A stretch of 64,000 bases of DNA, taken from positions 372,001 to 436,000 of the forward strand of contig JASNYH010000003.1 in NCBI GenBank assembly GCA_048500255.1. Direction: 5' to 3'. Position 1 is the first letter of the stretch; the number at the start of each line of letters is the position of its first letter. This document shows, one piece after another, positions 60,061-64,000 of this stretch. The notes under the pieces were generated by a model. That model was given only the letters and a program-made list of their open reading frames with translations, did not search any database and was not told where the DNA came from. A program made the translations under genes and the position numbers. This DNA is from JAMHWF01 sp048500255. GTDB taxonomy: Bacteria > Pseudomonadota > Gammaproteobacteria > Burkholderiales > Burkholderiaceae_C.

Positions 60061-60986
60061 AGCCTCCGCGCGGCGTCGGTGCTTCGCCGTCGCCGCGGCT
60101 GCGCCTCGCGTGCGCAGTGTCGGCCGCCGTCACGGTGGCTGCTGCACCGGTCGAGGCATGGGCTGCGGCGCCGCAGATCGAGAAGGCCGCGTTCACCGTG
60201 CCGCGGGCGGCCGAGCGCGACGCCTCGGTCGTCGGCGAGCTGCGCATCCCGCCCGGCGCCGGTCGCCGGCCTGCCGTGTTGATCGTCAACAGCTCGCCCG
60301 GCTTCGACGGCCGCGGCGACTTCTATGCGCAGGCGCTCAATGCCGCCGGCATAGCGACGTTCGAGGTCGACTGGTTCCACGGCCGCGGGCTCCCCGTCAC
60401 GCCGGTGCACAACCTGGCGCACGCCTGGGCCTCGCTGGCGTGGCTGGCCGCGCATCCGCGCATCGACGGCGCGCGTGTGGGCATCATGGGCTGGTCGTGG
60501 GGTGGCATCGTCGCGCTGCTCGCGGCGTCGGACGAACTGGCGCGCCGCCAGGCCGGCGGGCCGCCGCGCTTCGCCGCGCACCTGGCGCTGTATCCGATCT
60601 GCTGGCGCCACCATGCGGCGGCGAGCGGCCGCTCCGGCGCCTGGCGCGACGTCGGCCCGTCGACCTATCGGCGGCTGACGGGCCGGCCGGTGCACGTCCT
60701 CGCCGGCGAGCGCGACGACTACGACGGCGCCGACGGCTGCCGGCGCTTCGTCGCCGCGCTGCCGCGCGAGGCGCGCCGGCACGTCGGCTTGACGGTCTAT
60801 CCGCGCGCCACCTTCGCGTGGGACAGCCGCCACGGCAGCGCGCCCTACGAAGCCTCGGCGCGGCAGGGGAAAGGCGGGATTGTCAACGTCGTCGCCGATA
60901 CCGATATTGCGCGGCAGTCCCGCGAGTTCGCGGCCACCTGGTTCGGGCGCCACCTCGGCGCCTCCTCTGACGGAACCTCACGATGA
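60057..60986 (+). CDS. dienelactone hydrolase family protein (exported)
   Basis: The 309-residue alpha/beta hydrolase has a signal-like N-terminus (to about residue 35). The nucleophile elbow GWSWGG, preceded by VGIMGWSWGGIVALLAA, and PVLIVNSSPGFDGRG as oxyanion region fit the dienelactone hydrolase group. Substrate is unknown. ATGA overlap with the truncated upstream gene and with the MAPEG gene. Confidence 0.85.
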   Translation: MKPPRGVGASPSPRLRLACAVSAAVTVAAAPVEAWAAAPQIEKAAFTVPRAAERDASVVGELRIPPGAGRRPAVLIVNSSPGFDGRGDFYAQALNAAGIATFEVDWFHGRGLPVTPVHNLAHAWASLAWLAAHPRIDGARVGIMGWSWGGIVALLAASDELARRQAGGPPRFAAHLALYPICWRHHAAASGRSGAWRDVGPSTYRRLTGRPVHVLAGERDDYDGADGCRRFVAALPREARRHVGLTVYPRATFAWDSRHGSAPYEASARQGKGGIVNVVADTDIARQSREFAATWFGRHLGASSDGTSR

Positions 60987-61396
60987 TGACGCCGACTCTG
61001 CTCGCGTTGACTGCCTTCATCGCCTGGGCGCTGCTGCTGTTGCTGCTGATGGAAGTGCTGCGCTCCCGGCTCGTCGTGACGCGTGCCGTCGCATCGAACG
61101 CCTTCGTGCCCGACAACGCCAATCTGTCGCCGTTCATGCAGCGGCTGGCGCGGGCGCACGCCAACTGCGTCGAGAGCCTGCCGGTGTTCGGCGGGCTGAT
61201 GCTCGTCGCCGTGATCGCCGGGCGCTCGGCCGTCACCGACCCGCTGGCCTGGGTGCTGCTCGGCGCACGCATCGTGCAGTCGACGGTGCATTGCGCGTCG
61301 CTGTCGGTCGCTGCCGTCAATCTGCGCTTTGCCGCGTTCGCGGTGCAGCTCGGCATCGCGCTGTGGTGGGCGTGGCGGCTGCTGTTCACGGCTTGA
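60983..61396 (+). CDS. MAPEG family membrane protein
   Basis: The 137-residue protein has four helices. RAHANCVESLPVFGGLMLVAVIAGR is the MAPEG/microsomal GST signature (the N-x-x-E-x-x-P element). VQSTVHCASLS is also in family proteins. The role may be glutathione conjugation or simply structural. The start overlaps the hydrolase stop as ATGA. Confidence 0.85.
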   Translation: MMTPTLLALTAFIAWALLLLLLMEVLRSRLVVTRAVASNAFVPDNANLSPFMQRLARAHANCVESLPVFGGLMLVAVIAGRSAVTDPLAWVLLGARIVQSTVHCASLSVAAVNLRFAAFAVQLGIALWWAWRLLFTA

Positions 61397-61406
61397 GGGG
61401 TCTGCA

Positions 61407-61613
61407 ATGATGAGATTGATCGGCATGCTCGACTCGCCCTACGTGCGGCGCGTCGCGGTCTCGCTGCAACTGCTCGGGCTGCCGTTTCGCCACGAATCGC
61501 TGTCGGTGTTCCGCACCTACGAGCAGTTTCGCGCGATCAATCCCGTCGTGAAGGCGCCGACGCTGGTGTGCGCCGACGGCACGGCGCATTCGACGGGCGC
61601 GGCTGCTGCATGA
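61407..61613 (+). pseudogene. truncated glutathione S-transferase N-terminal domain
   Basis: The 68-residue open frame begins MMRLIGMLDSPYVRRVAVSLQLLGLPFRHESL and contains FRAINPVVKAPTLVCADG, the first half of a GST thioredoxin domain. It ends at the position where homologues continue into DSxLI and the helical C-terminal domain. The end overlaps the start of the next hydrolase as ATGA. It looks like a deletion remnant. Confidence 0.6.
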
Positions 61614-62479
61614 CGCCGCTCGCCGCCGCTCCGTTCGTCCGCGAAGCCGGCGCCGGCGCACCCGACGGCGTCGTCTGCGTGCACTCCAACGCCGCCAGCT
61701 CGTCGCAGTGGCGCACGCTGCTCGAGCGGTTGGCGCCGCGCTTCCACATGCTGGCGCCCGATTCGTACGGCAGCGGCAAGACCTCGCCGTGGAGCGCCAG
61801 CCGGCCGATGACGCTGGCCGACGAAGTGGCGCTGATCGCGCCGGTGCTCGAGCGCGCCGGCGATGCGGCGCACGGCTCGCTGACGCTGGTCGGCCATTCG
61901 TACGGCGCGGCCGTGTGCCTGATGGCGGCGCTGCGGCAGGGGGGGCGGCGCGTCGGCGCGCTCGTGCTCTACGAGCCGACGCTGTTCGCGCTGCTGGCCG
62001 GCGCCGACCCCGAGGACGCTTTGCCCGAAGACGCCGCGCGCGGCATCCGCGAGACGGTCGAGCGTGCCGTCGCGGCTCTCGGCGCCGGCGACCCCGACGC
62101 GGCGGCGCGCGTCTTCATCGACTACTGGATGGGCGAGGGCGCCTGGGCCGCGATGCCCGAGCCGCGCCGCGCGCCGATCCGTGAGTCCGTCGCGCAGATC
62201 CGCCACTGGAGCCACGCGCTGATGCGCGAGCCGACGCCGCGCGCAGCCTTCGCCGCGATCGACGTGCCGGTGCTGCTCATGGTGGGCGACGCATCGCCGC
62301 TGTCGTCGCGCGCCGTCGCGCGCGTGCTCGCGCGCACGCTGCCGCGCGTCGAGGTGATCGAGTTCGCCGGCCTCGGCCACATGGCGCCGGTGACGCACGC
62401 CGACGTCGTCAACGACGCGATCGCGGCCTTCGTCGAGCGGCACGGCGCATCGTCCTCGGCACCGCTGTCGCGAGGCTGA
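61610..62479 (+). CDS. alpha/beta hydrolase
   Basis: The 289-residue protein has the nucleophile elbow VGHSYGAAV, an HSNAASSSQW oxyanion region, aspartate in LMVGDASPLSS and histidine in GLGHMAPVTH. This gives a full catalytic triad. The substrate is unknown. It starts inside the truncated GST gene end. Confidence 0.9.
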   Translation: MTPLAAAPFVREAGAGAPDGVVCVHSNAASSSQWRTLLERLAPRFHMLAPDSYGSGKTSPWSASRPMTLADEVALIAPVLERAGDAAHGSLTLVGHSYGAAVCLMAALRQGGRRVGALVLYEPTLFALLAGADPEDALPEDAARGIRETVERAVAALGAGDPDAAARVFIDYWMGEGAWAAMPEPRRAPIRESVAQIRHWSHALMREPTPRAAFAAIDVPVLLMVGDASPLSSRAVARVLARTLPRVEVIEFAGLGHMAPVTHADVVNDAIAAFVERHGASSSAPLSRG

Positions 62480-62488
62480 CCCGCCGCG

Positions 62489-63280
62489 ATGCCGCGCACG
62501 CTGCTCGCCGTCGCCTCGCTGGCGACGTTCGCCTACGTGGCGCTGTGCGTGCTGCTGTTCGTCGCGCAGCGCTCGTTGATCTACTACCCGCAGCCGCGCG
62601 GTCCGGCCGTGCCGGGCACGACGGCGCTGGTGCTCGAGCGCGACGACGGCGTGCGCGTCGAGGTGACGGTGCGCCCCGCTCGCACGGGCGACGCCGCACC
62701 GGCGGTGCTCTACTTCGGCGGCAATGCCGAGGCGGTGACCTACAGCCTGCCCGAGCTCGACGCCGCCTTCCCGACCCATGCGCTGTACCTGATGCACTAC
62801 CGTGGCTACGGCGGCAGCGGCGGGCGGCCGTCGGAGGCGGCGCTCGTCGCCGATGCCCATGCGCTGCTCGATCGGGTGCGAGTGGCGCAACGCGGCGGCG
62901 ACATCGTCGTCGTCGGCCGCAGCCTGGGCAGCGGCGTCGCGGTGCAGCTTGCCGCCGGCCGGCCGCGCGACATCGGACGCGTCGTGCTGGTGACGCCCTA
63001 CGACAGCCTGGTAGCGCTGGCGGCGCGCTTCTATCCCGTCTTCCCGGTGCGCTGGCTGCTGCGCGACCGCTACGACTCGGCGCGGCACGCGCCGCAGATC
63101 GATGCGCCGACGCTGCTGATCGCCGCCGAGCACGACGAGGTGATTCCGCGAGAGCACGCCGAGGCGCTGGCGGCGCGTTTTCGCGCCGGCTTGGCGACGC
63201 TGCGCGTGGTCGACGGCGTCGGGCACAACGACATCTCGCAAAGCCCCGAGTACATGCGCCTGCTGCGCGGACCGCGATGA
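62489..63280 (+). CDS. membrane-anchored alpha/beta hydrolase (BEM46/YfhR-like)
   Basis: The 263-residue protein has an N-terminal anchor (about 8-26, then RSLIYYPQPRGP) typical of the Bem46-like serine hydrolases. The nucleophile is in VVVGRSLGSGVA, the Asp in HDEVIPREHA and the His in GVGHNDISQ. It follows the other hydrolase by nine bases. Confidence 0.88.
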   Translation: MPRTLLAVASLATFAYVALCVLLFVAQRSLIYYPQPRGPAVPGTTALVLERDDGVRVEVTVRPARTGDAAPAVLYFGGNAEAVTYSLPELDAAFPTHALYLMHYRGYGGSGGRPSEAALVADAHALLDRVRVAQRGGDIVVVGRSLGSGVAVQLAAGRPRDIGRVVLVTPYDSLVALAARFYPVFPVRWLLRDRYDSARHAPQIDAPTLLIAAEHDEVIPREHAEALAARFRAGLATLRVVDGVGHNDISQSPEYMRLLRGPR

Positions 63281-63306
63281 CGCGGCGCTTGACGCCGCGC
63301 AACATC

Positions 63307-63336
63307 GATCGAATTGAAACGACCATGATCGAATTG
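63307..63336. repeat. short direct repeat upstream of the cupin gene
   Basis: GATCGAATTG occurs at 63307-63316 and 63327-63336, 20 bases apart (two helical turns), about 30-60 bases before the cupin ATG. It may be a regulator site or chance. Confidence 0.35.
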
Positions 63337-63364
63337 CACGGCATGTCGTCGTGAGGAGCAGTCC

Positions 63365-63802
63365 ATGAAACGCATCTCATCCACACGCGTGGCCTCGGCG
63401 TTCGCCGTCGCGGCCGGTGCCCTGATGGCCGGCGTCGCCTGGAGCCAGGCGCCGGGCCTGCCGCCGACGCCCGGCTTCGCTTCCAAGCCGATCCATACCA
63501 GCCCGATCACGGGCGACGACGCGAAGGAGATCGTCGTCATCTCGGTGTCGATCGAGCCCGGCGGCTACTCGCCGCCGCACACCCACCCCGGCGAATGCGC
63601 GGGCGTCGTCATCGAAGGCACGGTCGACCTCGTCGCCGAGGGCAAGGACGTGCGCCGCGTCGCGGCGGGCGAGGCCTTCTCCAACACGCGCGGCACGGTG
63701 CATCAGTTCCGCAACTCGGGCGACAAGCCGGTGCGCATGGCGACGACGCTCGTCGTCGACAAGGGCAAGCCGCGCACGCAGCCGGTGCCTGCGGCCAAGT
63801 AG
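63365..63802 (+). CDS. exported cupin domain protein
   Basis: The 145-residue protein has a signal peptide (1-28) and a single cupin domain with the metal motif PPHTHPGECAGVVIEGTVDL and the second motif GTVHQFRNSG. The metal ligands would be the two His of HTH, the Glu and the later His. Function not known. GAGGAGCAGTCC precedes the ATG. Confidence 0.88.
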   Translation: MKRISSTRVASAFAVAAGALMAGVAWSQAPGLPPTPGFASKPIHTSPITGDDAKEIVVISVSIEPGGYSPPHTHPGECAGVVIEGTVDLVAEGKDVRRVAAGEAFSNTRGTVHQFRNSGDKPVRMATTLVVDKGKPRTQPVPAAK

Positions 63803-63809
63803 CAGCATC

Positions 63810-64000
63810 ATGTCGGCGCGCCGTGCGACGATCGTCGCCGCACTCGGCGCGGTTGCGTCGTGGGGCGTGCTCGCGGGGCCTGCCGGAGGCGCCGCCGTCA
63901 TGGCCGCGGCGCCGCCGGTGAGCGACTGCAGCGCGATGCCAGTGCGCGTCGGTGTCGGTGCGGCGCCGGCCGCCGACGCCGCTGACGCCTGCAACGGCGC
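63810..64000 (+). CDS. exported protein of unknown function, 3' end cut by window edge
   Basis: The frame begins MSARRATIVAALGAVAS and continues to the window end. It has a signal-like hydrophobic N-terminus and Ala/Val-rich residues with a DCSAMPVRV segment. It is 7 bases after the cupin stop. No family can be assigned from 63 residues. Confidence 0.45.
   Translation, partial: MSARRATIVAALGAVASWGVLAGPAGGAAVMAAAPPVSDCSAMPVRVGVGAAPAADAADACNG

Noticed and set aside
63377..63994. Minus-strand frame of 205 residues
   Set aside because: Antisense to the cupin gene, whose metal motif is clear.

Overview
The window is about 64 kb of very GC-rich DNA packed with short-spaced, often ATGA- or GTGA-coupled genes. 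Gene content (bfr, corA, an NAD-type isocitrate dehydrogenase, a CuA-type heme-copper enzyme, P. stutzeri-like nirS-nirT, and a small Lys-rich protein starting MPKG) suggests a facultatively denitrifying betaproteobacterium (Burkholderiales or Rhodocyclales). I cannot fix the genus from sequence alone. No rRNA, tRNA, CRISPR, integrase or insertion sequence was seen.

Layout. 1-3430: housekeeping genes on the plus strand (HAD phosphatase, S49 peptidase, bacterioferritin, CorA). 3431-13080: a minus-strand operon encoding a CuA-type heme-copper enzyme that looks like the sNOR branch of NO reductases, heme O synthase, an SCO copper chaperone, a second and divergent heme-copper-like membrane subunit, and two unusual fusions: cytochrome b + 2[4Fe-4S] ferredoxin + MvhD-like domain, and cytochrome b + [2Fe-2S] ferredoxin + FAD/NAD(P) reductase. 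13309-15032: heme A synthase family protein and a Crp/Fnr (DNR-type) regulator. 15046-18627: cupredoxin, di-heme cytochrome, NirT and a first cytochrome cd1 nitrite reductase. 18931-26889: periplasmic nitrate reductase operon napDAGHB followed by a di-heme cytochrome, an ankyrin protein, a DUF411 protein and a pentapeptide-repeat protein. 26934-27600: a TPP riboswitch in front of an exported thiamine-binding (MTH1187/YqgV family) protein.

27631-44611 (minus): a clade II (atypical, Sec-exported) nitrous oxide reductase operon, nosZ-cytc-cytc-nosB-nosD-nosG-nosH-nosF-nosL-nosY-tlpA. It runs into ubiE/menG and menA (menaquinone synthesis), a BASS transporter, a second nosD-like gene, an SCO-like gene and a sulfide-dehydrogenase-like flavoprotein. 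44851-53103 (minus): a second cd1 nitrite reductase with the full heme d1 set nirC-nirF-nirDL-nirG-nirH-nirJ-nirN, with nirE divergent at 53360. 54380-64000: general metabolic and small accessory genes, including truncated DUF2306 and GST genes, hydrolases, a MAPEG protein and a cupin.

Together the window encodes nitrate to nitrite (Nap), nitrite to NO (two NirS), probably NO to N2O (the CuA heme-copper enzyme, since no standard norCB is present) and N2O to N2 (NosZ). Repeated 14-bp TTG-N8-CAA dyads upstream of the nir, nap, nos, heme-copper, dnr and yceI genes suggest one DNR/FNR-type regulon. The most novel-looking part is the 3431-13080 operon. The most instructive context is the pairing of a menaquinol-type Nos system with its own menA and ubiE.
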